Origin: Lindgomyces ingoldianus
Taxonomy: Eukaryota; Ascomycota; Dothideomycetes; Pleosporales; Lindgomycetaceae
Direction: 5' to 3'
Assembly: GCF_010093535.1 (NCBI RefSeq)
Contig: NW_022985192.1
Location: forward strand, 812,516-876,515
Length of the DNA stretch: 64,000 nt
A program made the translations under genes and the position numbers. Below the pieces are notes generated by a model that was not told the origin of the DNA, did not search any database, and saw nothing but the letters and a program-made list of their open reading frames with translations. Each line of letters opens with the position of its first letter. Position 1 is the first letter of the stretch. Positions 12,601 to 24,489 of this stretch are shown piece by piece.

Positions 12601-13350
12601 GGCAGTTGTCTCTATAGCATGCTAACTAGGTTATAGTAGCGTGTTATTTAAGGGTTTAAATAGTTATATTTTTCTAGTTAATTTCTAAGTTATGTTTATA
12701 CAACTAGTTGTAGCTAAGTATTGCTTAATACTTTCCTCTTAAGGGTGGAATGCTTAGAGATCTCTAGTTATACATATTTTTTATTTATAGCTATAACTTA
12801 ACTATTTCTAGTTATATGTAACTATTCTTAAATTTAATTAAAAAGGCGTCTACTAAGAAGACTTTAAAGAGGTTTTTCTTTACCTAGTATAGTATGTCTT
12901 GTTAGTCTACCTAGTTAGAGTTAATAGCTATAAACGTACATCTGCTGTCTATTAGTGCAATTCCTTTTCTTTTATTAAGAGTAAATTTTATAGTAAAGCT
13001 TTTACTAATTCTTTGTTCTACTGCTACTAATACTTTAGCATTATAGTAGATTTCTCTATAGTTAAGTGTGTTATCTAGTTTAACATCTTCTATACTTTAT
13101 TCTTATGCGCTTATCTAATCTGTCTAGATCCTGTACTGCTAGTGTCCTTAAATTATGCAGTCTTTAAGTAGGTAGTCTCTATTCTTAACTTAACAGTGCT
13201 AGGGGAGCTAGTTATTTTACTAATATGCTTTTTACTAAAAGTAGTAGAAGACGCAGTCTCTATTATTTCTGTAGTTTGTCTATGCTTTTTACTTGTAGTC
13301 TAGGCCTGTGCTGCAGTAGAGGCAGTGCAGCATTTTGCATTTAGTTGCTA
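9700..13350 (-). pseudogene. pol relic of B1
   Basis: Antisense pol, read from right to left. The protease region lies at about 12850-13350, RT at about 11500-12300 with the active site as YLDNIFIY near 11815-11850 (D to N), RNase H at about 11200-11450, and integrase at about 9900-11000. Blocks align with F pol (34400-46150). Frames are closed by numerous stops, mainly TAG and TAA. The part 9383-9678 carries the opposite-strand ORF. Confidence 0.75.
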
Positions 13351-13879
13351 TTCCTTCTAAGGTGTTGTCACCTATACTGTTTTCTCTGCTTAACTATAGC
13401 CACTATCCTGCTTAATGTTTTATAGGCTAGTGCTGCACGCAGTACTAATTAGTGCATAAGTACTATTTAAAAGGACATTCCTTTAGGTTTATATAGACTA
13501 GTACTAGCTGTACTTGCGTCTATCTAGGGTACTCTTTTATTTATATAATTTAGAGGAGGTGTGCCTTGTATTAACATTTACATTCCTTATATTACTTACT
13601 TTTATAAGGAATATAATATTAGTTAACTTATTAGGTCTTAAGTTTCTTTTAGGTTATTACTAGTGCTAAGGGCAGTGTCCTAGATCTTTTCTAACAAAGG
13701 TGTAGGGTCTAAAGCAACGTGCTTAGCTACCCTAGGCCTTCCCTATTACAGAGGATTTTTTTTAAAGAATTTCTATCTCTCTGTCTTATTTAGGATATTA
13801 TAGTGTACTTTAGGAATGTTTAAAATAACCTTATATATGTTTATGTTATTATTAATGTGTACCTTATAGTATTCTTTCT

Positions 13880-15740
13880 TATAATAGTTGTAGTTATAGG
13901 TTTCTCTGCATTTTTAACATTTACTGTAGTAAAATTAGTAGGCTAGTTTTTTTATAAGTATGCCTATTATTAGCTGCTTTAAGGGGAATCTGTTTTTCTT
14001 TTATTTTATGTTTTTAACATAGTTAGCAACTTATGTCAGGGTTGCCACTTTTATAGTAATTACTATTCTAAAATAGTAATTACTATTTTTTTAAAAAGTC
14101 TATAACAGCTTAATTACATTAGCTAATATTCTAAAAACCTAAACTTAGATACTAGGTATACTAAAGTATAGATATATAAGATTAGATTCTACTATATAAA
14201 TTTGTATCCCTAGTAATAAAGAAAAAAAGAGAAAAAAAGCAGATATAGTAATAGTAATAGTAATTACTATTTTTCTCTCCTTTTTTTCTCTCTTTTTTAT
14301 TTATTATAAATGTATTAAATATAATTTTTAGAATTTAAATTCATAGATTTATAGACTAGTTTACTTAGCATCTATATATTAATTTTTAGAATTATAGCTT
14401 ATGTAATTAAGTAATAATAACGTTTTTAAAAACATAGTAATTACTATTTTAAAAATAGTAATTACTATAAAGTGGCAACCCTGACTTATGTTAAATTACA
14501 CTATCCCTTAAAAACAGCAGCTTATTTAATTACTTAAAAGACTTTATAGTTGTCTTATACTTCTACTTTCTAGTAATTCCTAGAATAATTTAGTAGTTTA
14601 TAGTTAGCTCTACATCTCTAGTAAAGTTGTTTATTAAGTTTGTTATAAATTTCTTTTAACATTAGCTCTTATTTTATGTGCATAACTTTTATAGCTAGTC
14701 TTTAATCTTTATTCTCTAGGTTCCTAGAGTCTAAACATTTTTAATAAACGTAGCCTACTTTTTTTACAGTTTAGACAGGCCTTTTTTTAAGCTATTTTTT
14801 TTATTCCTTACTTAGAGGTAGTCTGTTACTTTTAGAAGAACTCTTGCTTTTTTTTTTTAGAGATACTATGTATATGTTTTATATAACTAAGGTCTATTAG
14901 TTTTTTATTATATTAAGAGGTCTTCTTTTTTCTTAGTGTCTACTTAGACTTTTATGTTATTATGCCTGTTTTTTTTTCTCTAACATTCTATATGTCTTTT
15001 GTTATAAGTTATTACCTAGTTAATAAATTTTTTTAAAGTTTTTAGTTTTCTATTACGCATAAACTTATCTTTAACTATATTATTTAGCTTATTATAAAAC
15101 ATTCTACTTATAGCTTTCTAGTCTGTCTATCTGCAGATAGCTAGTTATTTGCAGAAGCAAGCTGTATAATGTTAGACACTTTTTTTTCTTATTATAAGTT
15201 GTTTATTTTGTTAACTACAAATTTTTTTATTACTAATCTATAAATAGCAGTTAAGCCTTTTTTAAAGAAGTTAATGCTGCTAAAGATTTCTTTTATCTTT
15301 AATAAAAGCCTTCTAAGTAGAGTTCTATCTAACAGATTATTTCTTTATAGGTTTAAAAAGCGCCCTTATTATATTACATATAAAGGTGGCATTATGTAAA
15401 GAACAGCTTAAGATCCTTTACACTTTTAGTAAGAGGCTTAGAAAGTGCTAATCTTAATGTCTTTTTAGAGTCTACACTTACTCTTTCCTAAGCTGCATTT
15501 CTTAAGTTTAATACTTTAAGTTAAAGAGCTTAGGTTTAGAAGTTTACTACTGTTAGTTCTTAGTTTACTAACTAGGCTAGCATTTACTTTAATGCAGCTA
15601 CTTTATTTCTTAGATTGTTTAACTGTTAGTTTATTACTTCTTTACTTAAAGTTAGAACTTAGCTAGTACTAGCTAATAAGGCGCTAGTTATTTCTAAATT
15701 AGTAGAGGTAGTGTAAAGATTTATACTTTATTAAAGAGTA
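13880..15740 (-). pseudogene. gag relic of B1, interrupted by a MITE
   Basis: Antisense gag. A zinc-knuckle-like FYYSKC region lies at about 13900-13960 and the capsid region at about 14500-15700. The same region is present in B3 (53896-56010) without the MITE, which gives the empty site. RIP stops are present throughout. Confidence 0.65.
14037..14483. mobile_element. hAT-type MITE, 447 bp
   Basis: The terminal inverted repeats are CAGGGTTGCCAC...GTGGCAACCCTG. They are flanked by an exact 8-bp target duplication, acttatgt at 14029-14036 and 14484-14491. The interior is AT-rich, with repeated atagtaattactatt inverted motifs and no coding frame. CAGGG termini plus an 8-bp duplication are typical of hAT elements. 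The B3 gag copy has no insertion at this point. Element H (35597) has the same ends. Confidence 0.92.
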
Positions 15741-15748
15741 GTAATTAA

Positions 15749-16342
15749 TGTTATAATCTTTACTTTAAAAAAATAGTGTCTAAAGTACTCTAGGCCTAGG
15801 GAGGAGGTTAGGAGTGTAGAGGAGGGGGAACTTAGTCTTAGACAGGTGTATAGTCTGTTAAGGCGTAGTTACTAGGACTAGAAGGTGCAGCTAACTATAG
15901 TTTACTCTGCAACAGCAGTATAAGGTGCTTAGGTTAAACAGTTCCTATGTAGGGATAAAAGAGAAGGTATATATATTGTAAGATATATAATTAGATTACT
16001 TCTTATTAAAAAGTAGCAATGCTACTTAATTTATATAAATAATAGACTAAACTGTTAATTACAGCTTCTAAGTAAAGTTAGGATCCTAAACTATATACAT
16101 AGGGTTGCATGCGTTGCATGCTCCTAGGCCTGCAGAGCGCGCACTGCATGCACTGCATGCAAACACGCTCAGCTCATTAGATGACGCATTTGGCCGCGCA
16201 TTAGTCCAAGAGCTTTGTCCATTCCTCGTCCGTCGGGTCACGTGACTTGTTGGGCAGGGGATCGAGGACTTTCCATCCTTGATCGTTTAAACAGTGGGGC
16301 ACAGCTGACTGGTTGCTTACGGTCCAATCGTGGGTTGTAGCA
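15749..16342 (-). repeat. 5' LTR of B1, 594 bp
   Basis: On the plus strand it runs TGTTATAATC...GGTTGTAGCA. It carries the TATA-like core (about 15969-15993), GCATGC repeats (about 16107-16161) and tcacgtga (about 16237-16246), in element order the same as family A. The right 200 bp (outer edge) is GC-rich and barely mutated, while the left 300 bp is AT-rich. The next bases inside the element are the presumed primer-binding region, shared with B3 and K. Confidence 0.85.
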
Positions 16343-16715
16343 CTAAGGCTACAATTACTACATAAATATAAATGTATATAAGACTATAGTTAATTAACCT
16401 TTAGAAGGCGTAATTAAAGTTTAGTTTATCTTTATAGACTAAGTAGCATTGCTGCTTTTTAATAAGCTGCAATACTAATTGTATATCTTGCACTATATAT
16501 ACCTCTCTTCCTGTTTAACAAACTGTTTAACTAAGCGCCTCATACCGCTGTCTGAGCTCAAACCACAATCCAGCCATCCTACCGGCTCCATACCCGAACC
16601 ACACCAAGGACCGTACATCCAAGGCAGGTTCCCCTATTCTTATCTCTTAACCTAACCACCGGCCCGCGTGCTTGCAGCCTCCCCAAAGGGACTCTGCCAA
16701 GCAAGGATTATAATA
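16343..16715 (+). repeat. truncated gypsy LTR, plus orientation
   Basis: This is a promoter-distal LTR part with tatatcttgcactatatatacctc at about 16482-16505, a GC-rich tail and an end aggattataata. It resembles the 3' two thirds of the A, F and J LTRs. The first part is missing where B1 abuts. Confidence 0.7.
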
Positions 16716-17155
16716 CTTTGCAAGGAATTTTGTCTACACTTTGATACTAGCTTAGCCTTTATTAAAATCAACTAAATGAGCCTTATTAAGCTGTTTGTTA
16801 TCCGAAAGTGTTTGGATTTTAACAGATTCGTCGCCGTTGAAAGGTACCTTCATTGATTAACAACCGCAGACCCTGGCAGGCGTTTATATAGCGGTGCGCG
16901 GGCTCATGAGTATCTGATTTTAGTGAAGTAGTGCTCACATAAAAAACGATCGTGCTTGGAGTAATCCTCTTTTGCAAAGGCAGACTCTTAACTAGCAGAA
17001 CTTAGAAGTATATAATGTGCCTTATTTAATAGAGCCTTATTGTCCTAGGAGCTGAAAAGAACCTTTCTCTTTACGCGAACTTGCTCGTTCGCAACTCGTT
17101 CTCTAGGCTCTGTCCCAGACAAACTTAAGCCAGCCTTAGAATGCATCTTCATTCC
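16716..17155. other. gene-flanking unique sequence
   Basis: Moderate GC and few RIP signs. It lies downstream of the minus-strand gene and should hold its 3' UTR. No second gene, tRNA or repeat was recognised. A short inverted motif, gcgaac...gttcgc, lies at about 17077-17092. Confidence 0.5.
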
Positions 17156-17798
17156 TCACGCAACAAGCGTGCTATTCAGCTTGTAGCACTTCTCGGTCGG
17201 TATCTTTTCGTTCGAGTCCCACTGTAAATCTATCAGTATGCTTTCTAGTATATTAACCTGGTCCAATTCGCATACATGTTCGTGAACACAGCCACCAACC
17301 CAACGCCATCTGTCCACTGTCGAGTATCGTGCGTAAGACATGTTCGTGCTTGCATCGAAACACCAGGCAGAGTTTCCTGCGGTTCCTACTGGTTTCCCAT
17401 TGCAGAAGAGCGACCAAATCGCTTGCGGGCCATTTGCGTAGCCTGCGTGATGTTGCTGTCGTTCCAATTAGCGTTGCGAGTAATGAGAAGATGGGGTGAC
17501 ATGTGATCGTAAAAGAAATAAAGCATACAATGTAAGAATTGTCAATTAGTGAAAACATCGTACGCGCATCTCCGTCCACGACGAATGCTTTGTAAAACTT
17601 GTACGCTCTTTCGGCTGTCTGTGCGACAGTTACAGTTAAATCAGGGGTGCAAAGTTGCGGCGGTGACTTGTATTGATTGCAGAGATTGTCTCCTTTCTTG
17701 TCAAGAACATGGTATGTCGCAGAGAAATCGCCCGCCGGAGCAGCAAGCCCGCACATGGGCGCCAATATGGCTGCGGATAGCAACGTGAGAAGGTGCAT
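17156..17798 (-). CDS. secreted SnoaL/NTF2-like protein, 3 exons
   Basis: Predicted exons are 17798-17529, 17455-17276 and 17221-17156 (complement), giving 171 aa. Intron 1 (73 bp) and intron 2 (54 bp) both start GTATGC, have CTAAT or CTGAT branch sites and end CAG. Intron 2 has no stop and is a multiple of three, so unspliced reading hides it. Splicing it out restores EHWD (residues 149-152), the signature end of SnoaL-like folds, after VDRWRW (137-142). YIQHHAGYANGPQAIW spans the first junction (residues 89-104), also typical. A signal peptide MHLLTLLSAAILAPMCGLAA is followed by six Cys (40, 50, 108, 122, 146, 162). An upstream in-frame ATG at 17822 would add eight residues; the start at 17798 gives the better signal peptide. 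In this family such proteins are small cyclase/isomerase-like or ligand-binding; the substrate is unknown. It is the only complete host gene in the window and lies between RIP-mutated repeats. Confidence 0.72.
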
Positions 17799-17855
17799 GG
17801 TCACAAGAAGGGATTGACACAATATGCTTCGGCCGTCCTACGGAGCGTGTAGAGG

Positions 17856-17863
17856 ATATATAT
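17856..17863 (-). promoter_or_regulatory. TATA box of the SnoaL-like gene
   Basis: atatatat lies about 58-65 bp upstream of the chosen ATG (17798) on the minus strand. The ATG context is GTGACCATGC. Confidence 0.45.
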
Positions 17864-18474
17864 TACCAGCAGGCGTGACCAGTGTGGGGAATGTGGCTCT
17901 CCGACATGACGCAGATGAACGATTCAACCAAGCCCGGTTGTAGATGGTTCATTAATTTCGGCACTTTCGGTGCTAGGTTTATTATTGGCGGAGTTTGTTC
18001 TGCTCATATTTTCGGTTTCTAAGAACGCTGGCTTTTCTTCGGGCCTAATGTAGTTAGCAGAATATCCTCTTTAGGTAATTTAGGCTTAGTTATTCTAGAA
18101 TTTAGAACATCTTTAGCAATGTTGTACATGTAATATCTTCACAAGCAGGTTCTTAATTAACTTTCTAAAAAGTACAATATGCAGCGTATAGTATGCTGCA
18201 GCTTCTAGTTGTTATGACCACTGATTAGGCTAGAGGGACATGCCGAAACTCCAACCCCACTGTGACGGTGCTGCTTGTCAAGCTCCGCTGCTAGTCACAT
18301 GATCTCGCTAAGGGCTAAGCGAGTGCGCTGGCGCCTTGGCGCCGCGCAAGCTTTTCTCTCGCGAAAACCCTTCGCCTCCTTCACTCCCCATCCTAGTTTA
18401 GCTGAAATAGAGCCGACCTACTCTACCTCGCTTCCCCAGCTCCACACGGTAGTAGAGACAGTGCTTGTCATCAC
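17864..18474. other. intergenic, partly AT-rich, then GC-rich
   Basis: 18060-18200 is AT-rich and RIP-like. 18230-18470 is GC-rich, with a ggcgccttggcgcc palindrome near 18330. An open frame of 95 codons (18275-18562, plus) begins here but runs into the tandem duplication, has no recognised motif and is not called. Confidence 0.45.
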
Positions 18475-18884
18475 AGCGACATCTAGGTGTCGAGCTGCAG
18501 GTGTGCAGAGGGTGCTACAAGAGATCGCAGAAACCGCGCAGGCTCAACTGCTAGTCACATGACTGTACTTGGTGCTGCCATCTGCTTGCAGTCACATTTC
18601 ACCACCGCGCTACATTATTTTAACCTGCTTCTGCTTGATAATTGCTTAGAATAGCATGCAATACCATATAGTCTAGTGCAGCCTTGCAGCGACATCTAGG
18701 GTGTCGAGCTGCAGGTTTGCAGAGGATGCTACAAGAGATCGCGCAGGCTCAACTTCTAGTCACATGACTGTACTTGGTGCTGCCGTCCGCTTGCAGTGAT
18801 ATTTCACTACCGCGCTACATTATTTTAACCTGCTTCTGCTTGAGAATTGTTTAAAATAGCATGCAATACTATATAGTTTAGTAT
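18475..18884. repeat. tandem duplication, unit about 205 bp
   Basis: Copy 1 (18475 to about 18681) and copy 2 (18688-18884) both start agcgacatctagg, contain gctacaagagatcgc, tagtcacatgactgtacttggtgctgcc and ttattttaacctgcttctgcttga, and end in catgcaata. Copy 2 lacks about 9 bp around the agatcgc motif and is more C-to-T changed near its end. A C-family LTR starts right after it. Confidence 0.85.
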
Positions 18885-19192
18885 TGTAACGATTCTCATG
18901 AATCGTTCCATCTCGGGTCGCCCGGAACCTATCCGAAGGGTCCCCGTATCGGCCCCGACCCTGACTCGACCTGGCCCCGACTCTGCCCTACCCCCCTGCT
19001 GTTACCCCTATTCCCCCATGTATTTAGTTGTACCTCTCCTCTGTAGCTAGCTTAGTAGTTTTCTAATATCCTTTGTACAAGGCCTATAGGTGTTAATAGG
19101 ATTCCTAGGTTATTAAGTCTCTACGCACTTTTATATGCCTCTAAGTAGATTCCTACTGCATTTAGACCTATTATCTTGCCTATGCTGTGACA
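18885..19192 (+). repeat. C-family LTR (C1), 308 bp
   Basis: It starts tgtaacgattctcatgaatcg and ends gctgtgaca, followed by the C internal start ttatattagaaaac. The first 140 bp are GC-rich and clean, and the last 150 bp are mutated. Other copies are at 46488, 52903, 57845, 62294, 62681 and 63000. Confidence 0.88.
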
Positions 19193-19476
19193 TTATATTA
19201 GAAAACTTGCTATTACTAGTAATAGCCTTATTATAATATTATAACTAGTAATTATTTATTTAACTATATTTAAGCTTAAAACATGTTAAATTTAGTTTAA
19301 GTTATAATACTTACACAGTATTATATTTAAACTACTTAGTTATATAAATAAAATACTAGAGACTTTTTATTAACTAAAGCTTTTAAGTTTCGAACTTCTT
19401 ATCCCCTATAATTAAAATTACCTTTAAAAAAAGTTGCATAAAGTGTACTAAAGTAGAAACTTAAAAACTACTAATA
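19193..19476 (+). mobile_element. internal start of element C1, truncated
   Basis: It matches 58145-58430 of C3 base for base apart from RIP-type changes. The match stops at actactaata, where D2 is inserted. The sequence beyond D2 (52346) is a gypsy LTR and not C, so C1 was already truncated or rearranged before D2 landed. Confidence 0.75.
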
Positions 19477-20085
19477 ACGTACTTCACAGGCGAGTTGCTT
19501 ACACACTTAAGTTGCTTACTTTTGCTAAGACCCTACTAAACTACTCTTTCTATACTAATCTATTCCTAACAACACTACTTAGACGCGCTAAAAGAACATT
19601 AGATATAGCTTATACTCTAAGCTTTTAAATAAAATAACGTACTTCACAGGCAAGTTGCTCACACACCTGAGTCGCTGTTACAATCCTTGCTTCCTAGAAG
19701 CACTCAGGTCTTATGATATTCCTAGGGGGGGAAGTAGGACGGGTGGTAGGGGCCAACGGCAGGGTGTACCGTCCCGCGTGTAGGCTAATGGGCTACTGGA
19801 GGAGAGTAGAGCGACTAGATTGTGGTTTGCCCTTAATGCAGCAGTAAGGAGGCTAGGTTAAACAGTCCTGTTAGATAGAGTTAGAGGTATATATAGTGTA
19901 AGATATATAATTAGTATTATAGCTCTTTAGAAAGCTAAATGCTACTTAGTCTATGTAGAGAATAAACTAAACATTAAACACACCTTTTTAAGGTTGTTTA
20001 AGGTAGGGATTATATACATGTACTAGAGGTGCTAAAAGGAGCAGAAGGAGTTTATAGAAGTCTGCTAAGGCAAGCTCCTATAAGC

Positions 20086-20703
20086 TGTTACGGCCAACAG
20101 TCAGACCGTAATGACCCAACTGGCTGTCCCACACAGCCCAAACGATGTCGGATGGAAGGCACTTAGCCCCACGCTAAACAAATCACGTGACAGGACAGAT
20201 AAGAAATAGCTTCAGCTTTTAGACAGAAGCCTTACAGAGTGCACTGTCTAATAAGGACTAAAGCATTGCAGGCAATGCAGGCATTGCAGGTGGTTGCAGG
20301 CAATGCATGCAACACCTGCAACGCATGCAAACGCATGCAAGCCCTATGTATATAGTCTTAATTATAACTATAGTTAAAAGGTTATAATTACTATTAAGTT
20401 TATTATTTAGTCTTTACTATTTAATAAACTAAGAGGCATTAAAACCTTTATAAAGAGAACATTACTGCCTTGTATATCTTGCACTATATATACCTCCACT
20501 TCTATCCTTACAGATTAGGTTTGCTAGCTCCCTATACAGCTACTAGGACAAACCACAACCTGCCTTCTTTATCTTGCCCTACCTATACTCTGCTTAACAG
20601 ACTGTACACCTAATCTAGCTAAGTTCTACCCCTTCTCTGCTAACTACACCTTAGGCTAACATACTTCTAAAAATACTATTTTGCTAGAGTAAGAATTATA
20701 ACA
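20086..20703 (+). repeat. 5' LTR of A2
   Basis: 618 bp, with its clean outer start including tcacgtga and GCATGC motifs, and a mutated inner end (aagaattataaca). Confidence 0.95.
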
Positions 20704-20726
20704 GTAATCACCACCCCCTACAAAGT

Positions 20727-22200
20727 ATAGCTACTACCACCTTAGACATCAGCATAACAGGTGCTTTAGCTGCTGGCACCAGATAGACCCCTACAGCAAC
20801 TAAAGAAGCATAAAATTAGTAGATACTTTATCTCTAAAACAAGCTTAAACAGCTTAAACAACACCTCTAGCTTTAAGCATAATAAAGACTCTTAAATGTC
20901 TACTAGATCTAAGCCCTCTAGCTAGAAGTAGCTAACCTTAGAAATATTACTTAAAAAAGAACTAGTATTAAGTCTAAAAAGACTCTACGCTTAGCCCCTC
21001 TTAAAGTGTTTAATAGCTCTGCTAAAGATTTAAAACCTTTCTTTACTAAATGCTACCTCTACATGCAATACAATAAAGGTGCCTTTAGAATAAATAAAGA
21101 AATAATTTCATAGATAAGCTTATATTTAAAAGAATTACCTGCTATTTAGTTCTAACCTTACACTAATAACTAGATAAACTATAAGGCAAATAGTAAACTT
21201 TTACCTCTAAAAACACAAAAAGTCTTTAATAACCTTAATTTATTTAAAGCAGCTCTAACTATAATTTATAGGCTAGTTAACAAAGAAAAATAAGTAGTTA
21301 ATAAAATAAACGCTCTCTAACAGAGCAATAGCTCTGTCTAACAATATGCAGCCTGTTTTAGGGAGCTGCTAGCTATCTGCAGATAGACAGATAAGAAAGC
21401 TGTAGGATAAATGTTCTATAAAGGGCTTTTAGACACTATTAAGAACAAATTTACTTATAATAAGAAGCCTAAAAGCTTTAAAGATTACATTAAAAAAGTA
21501 CTTACCTATAACAAAAGACATACTAAGCAACATAGTAAAAAAAAAAAAGGCTAGACAACTATAAAACCTAACTAGTTTTAAAAAAAGAAAAAAACTTTAT
21601 AAATTAATAGTAAACCTATAGACCTTAGTTACACTAAACATACACATAGCTTCTCTAAAAAAAAAAAGCAGTACCTCTAAAAGTATAAAGCCACCTCTAA
21701 ATAAGAAATAAAAGAAATAGCTAAAGAAAAAGGCATACTTTAACTATAAAAAAGTAGGTTACTTTTATTAGAAATGCCTAGACTCTAAACAACTAGAAAA
21801 TAAAAATAGCAGATTAACTATAAAAGTAATGCATATAGAATAAGGCCTAACAGGACAGGAGATCTTAGAAAGGCTAGACAAACACCTCTGCTAGTAATGT
21901 AGAGACAATTACAAATCTAAAAGATGCCTAATAGAATACTAGAAAGTTAAGGTACAAAACAGTAATAAAGTCTTTAGAGCACTAAAACAAGCTACTACCT
22001 ATAAGAGATAGCAAGGCTACACCTAAGCTACAACATACATTATAAATGTTAAAGAAGAGAAAGAAAAGTTTTTTTTAAAACAACTAATAATAGAAATCTC
22101 TACTTAAGAACTAAGATATTAATTTACTTACAGAAACTGCTAGAAATGTAGCAACACACACTGTCTAAAAGACTGCAGAAAGTTAATGTACAAAGTACAC
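20727..22200 (+). pseudogene. gag relic of A2
   Basis: It is co-linear with A1 gag. The start codon is ATA at 20727 (ATG in A1), a G-to-A RIP change. The capsid block and the C-x2-C type motifs are recognisable but broken by more stops than in A1. Confidence 0.85.
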
Positions 22201-24154
22201 ATTAATAATAATGTTAAAACCTATAGTATACTAAAAGAAATTGCTAAGACACATTACACAGTTATAAACATAAATAAATAATAAAAAATATTCTAGAAAA
22301 TTTTTAAAAAGAGTAAGAGCCTTAACTAGTAATACACACTACTACTAACACTAAATCTATGCTAAGAACAAGCTAACACACCTCCCTTAGCATTAGCTAT
22401 TACTTAGAAAGATCTAGAAACCTAATAAGATAAAAAATACTACATTCCCTATAAAAGTAGGTAACACAATAAATTTTATTGCACTTACTAGAACTACCTG
22501 TTATAAATAATAAGAACTAAGAAATACCCTAGATAGACATAGGTTTAGCTAATACTAGTACAAAACAACCTTAAGAAATGCCTCTATGCATAGTACTTAT
22601 GCAGCAGTAAGTACTGCATTAAGCACTAGCTAACTAAGCATAAGGCTAGCTAGTAGCCACACAGAACACAGGAAAGTTTATCTAAGAATAACACACTAGC
22701 TAGCATAGCATCTACCTGCAAAATGCTACACTGCCTCTACTGCAAAAACAGTATAGATTACAAATAAGAACTATAGACAGAATGTAACAATAAAGTAGCA
22801 TGCATGTTCTACTACTTTTAATAGAGAGCACACTAACAGAATAATTAGATGCTATATTACTATAAAATAAAAAACGCCTAGTGTACTGTGTTAAAATGCA
22901 TAATACTAGGACACTAAGAATATAAGGTATAATTAGACTAAATTACAGAATATAAAAACACAGCTAAGACTATTAACAAAGATAATAAAATAAACTATAA
23001 AGAAATACCCTATAAACTCTACATTCTTATTACAGTTAGATAAAGACTAGGATAAAGCCTAACAACTAAAATTACCCTCTAATAACTAGGCTAGAAATAG
23101 AAAGAACTTACCCTAATTAACAGCAAATGCACATTTATAGTAATTAATTTAAAATAAGTTAACTAGAATAACATACCCTTCTAACAAAAAAAAACCTTTT
23201 TAAGGTATCTCTAGCTAACGCCTTATTAATAAAATATAAAGCAGAATAAATCTAACTTAAAATAAAAAAACTTATTACTAAAGCTAAAGAAACTAAGGAC
23301 TAGATATCTTTTAACATATTACTACTAGGAGACAAATACTAGGCAATACTAGGCTACAACTAGCTATATAAGCATAACCTAGCAATTAACTAGCAAACTA
23401 TGTCCCTAACTAGCTAAGATAATACAGAAATAGCATAATTAGCATCTTATAAAGACTTTAGCACCTACTAATAAGAAAAGCTAAAAAAGTTCCCCTACTA
23501 AAAACTAAAAGCTTAGGCTGTCTACCTAATAAAAAAAAAACTAGAAGAAATCTCCTTTAAAAAGTTTAAAAAGAAATAAGACCTTAATTAGGTTAAAATC
23601 TATTAAATATCTTAAAAAACAAGCAAACTACTAGAAGAATATTAAGACTATAAGAATATGTTTAAGACCCTAGAAGATCTAGAAGAACTACTACTACATT
23701 AGCCCTAGGACCACATAATTAACTTTAAACTAAACCTATAACTAAAAACTTATAAACTACAACCCCTAACAAAAGCCTAAAAAGACGCCTTACAAGAATA
23801 TATAGACAGAATGCTAGCCTAAAGACACATTAAAGAAAGTAACAGTCTAATAGCATTAGCAGTAGTTTTTATAAAAAAGAAGAACAGCAAGGTAAAAGTA
23901 TATTAAGATTACTAAACCCTAAATAATAACACTATAAAAAATTAGTATTTCTTACTAATTATTTAAAATATTATAAACTAGCTTAAAGGAACTAAACACT
24001 TTACTAAATTTAATGTCTAAGATAGATTTAATAAAATAAGGATTAAAAAAAGACATAAATAGATAATAGCCTTTTAAACTCTAAAAAGACTATATAAACT
24101 TCTTATTATGCTATTTAGCTTAACTAACGCCTTAGCAACCTTCTAATAAGTTAT

Positions 24155-24472
24155 TGTCACGATTGTGCACGAGTAAGGTTATAGAGCTTCACGGAGGTCT
24201 AGTTTAATTACTAGGTGAGGTATCATGGTAGGTACAAGACGTTGTGTGAGGAATAGGAAGGTTTAGAAGGAAATTAGCAATTAAATACTTAGCTTAGAAG
24301 TCTAAGCGCTTTAAGTATAAATTAAGCCTGTTCTAGGTTTAGTTAGTGTTAAAGTAGTTTATGCTTAAGTTTATGTCTATGTTATGTTGTGTTTATGTTA
24401 GACATGCACTAATAATACTCTAGTACGCGTCTAATACAGTTATGTCTAGGATCTAGGGAGGATACTGTAACA
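24155..24472 (-). repeat. 3' LTR of G
   Basis: 318 bp. The start (outer edge) is clean, with cacgattgtgcacgagtaagg, and the end (inner edge) is mutated, with gatactgtaaca. Confidence 0.93.
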
Positions 24473-24475
24473 CAA

Positions 24476-24489
24476 CCCCCCCCCCCCCC
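24476..24489 (-). promoter_or_regulatory. polypurine tract of G (14 C on plus strand)
   Basis: A pure run of 14 C lies three bases inside the left LTR. On the coding strand it is poly-G next to the 3' LTR, the position of the plus-strand primer. The run length may be an assembly estimate. Confidence 0.6.

Larger units (their letters stand above)
1162..16342 (-). mobile_element. Ty3/gypsy family B element B1 (composite, interrupted)
   Basis: This is an antisense gypsy element. From right to left it has a 5' LTR (15749-16342), gag, protease, RT, RNase H, integrase, a 3' region with an opposite-strand ORF, and a truncated 3' LTR (1162-1255). Chromovirus A1 (1749-9377) sits in the 3' region, flanked by CTAGG on both sides. 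A hAT-type MITE (14037-14483) sits in gag. All frames carry many TAG/TAA codons. The left LTR lacks its first part, so B1's own target duplication cannot be tested. Confidence 0.8.

Noticed and set aside
17276..17788. Two plus-strand open frames of 76 and 79 codons opposite the SnoaL-like gene
   Set aside because: They are antisense to exons with a clear protein signature, and neither has a recognisable motif.
18275..18562. Open frame of 95 codons on the plus strand
   Set aside because: It crosses into the first unit of a tandem duplication, has no known motif, no signal peptide and no support from the second unit. Open frames of this size are expected in GC-rich islands.
18885..19192. C units considered as MITEs because ends are TGTAAC...GTTACA
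   Set aside because: The ends are TG...CA with 5-bp duplications, and two full copies flank an internal region with a G-rich tract. They are LTRs.
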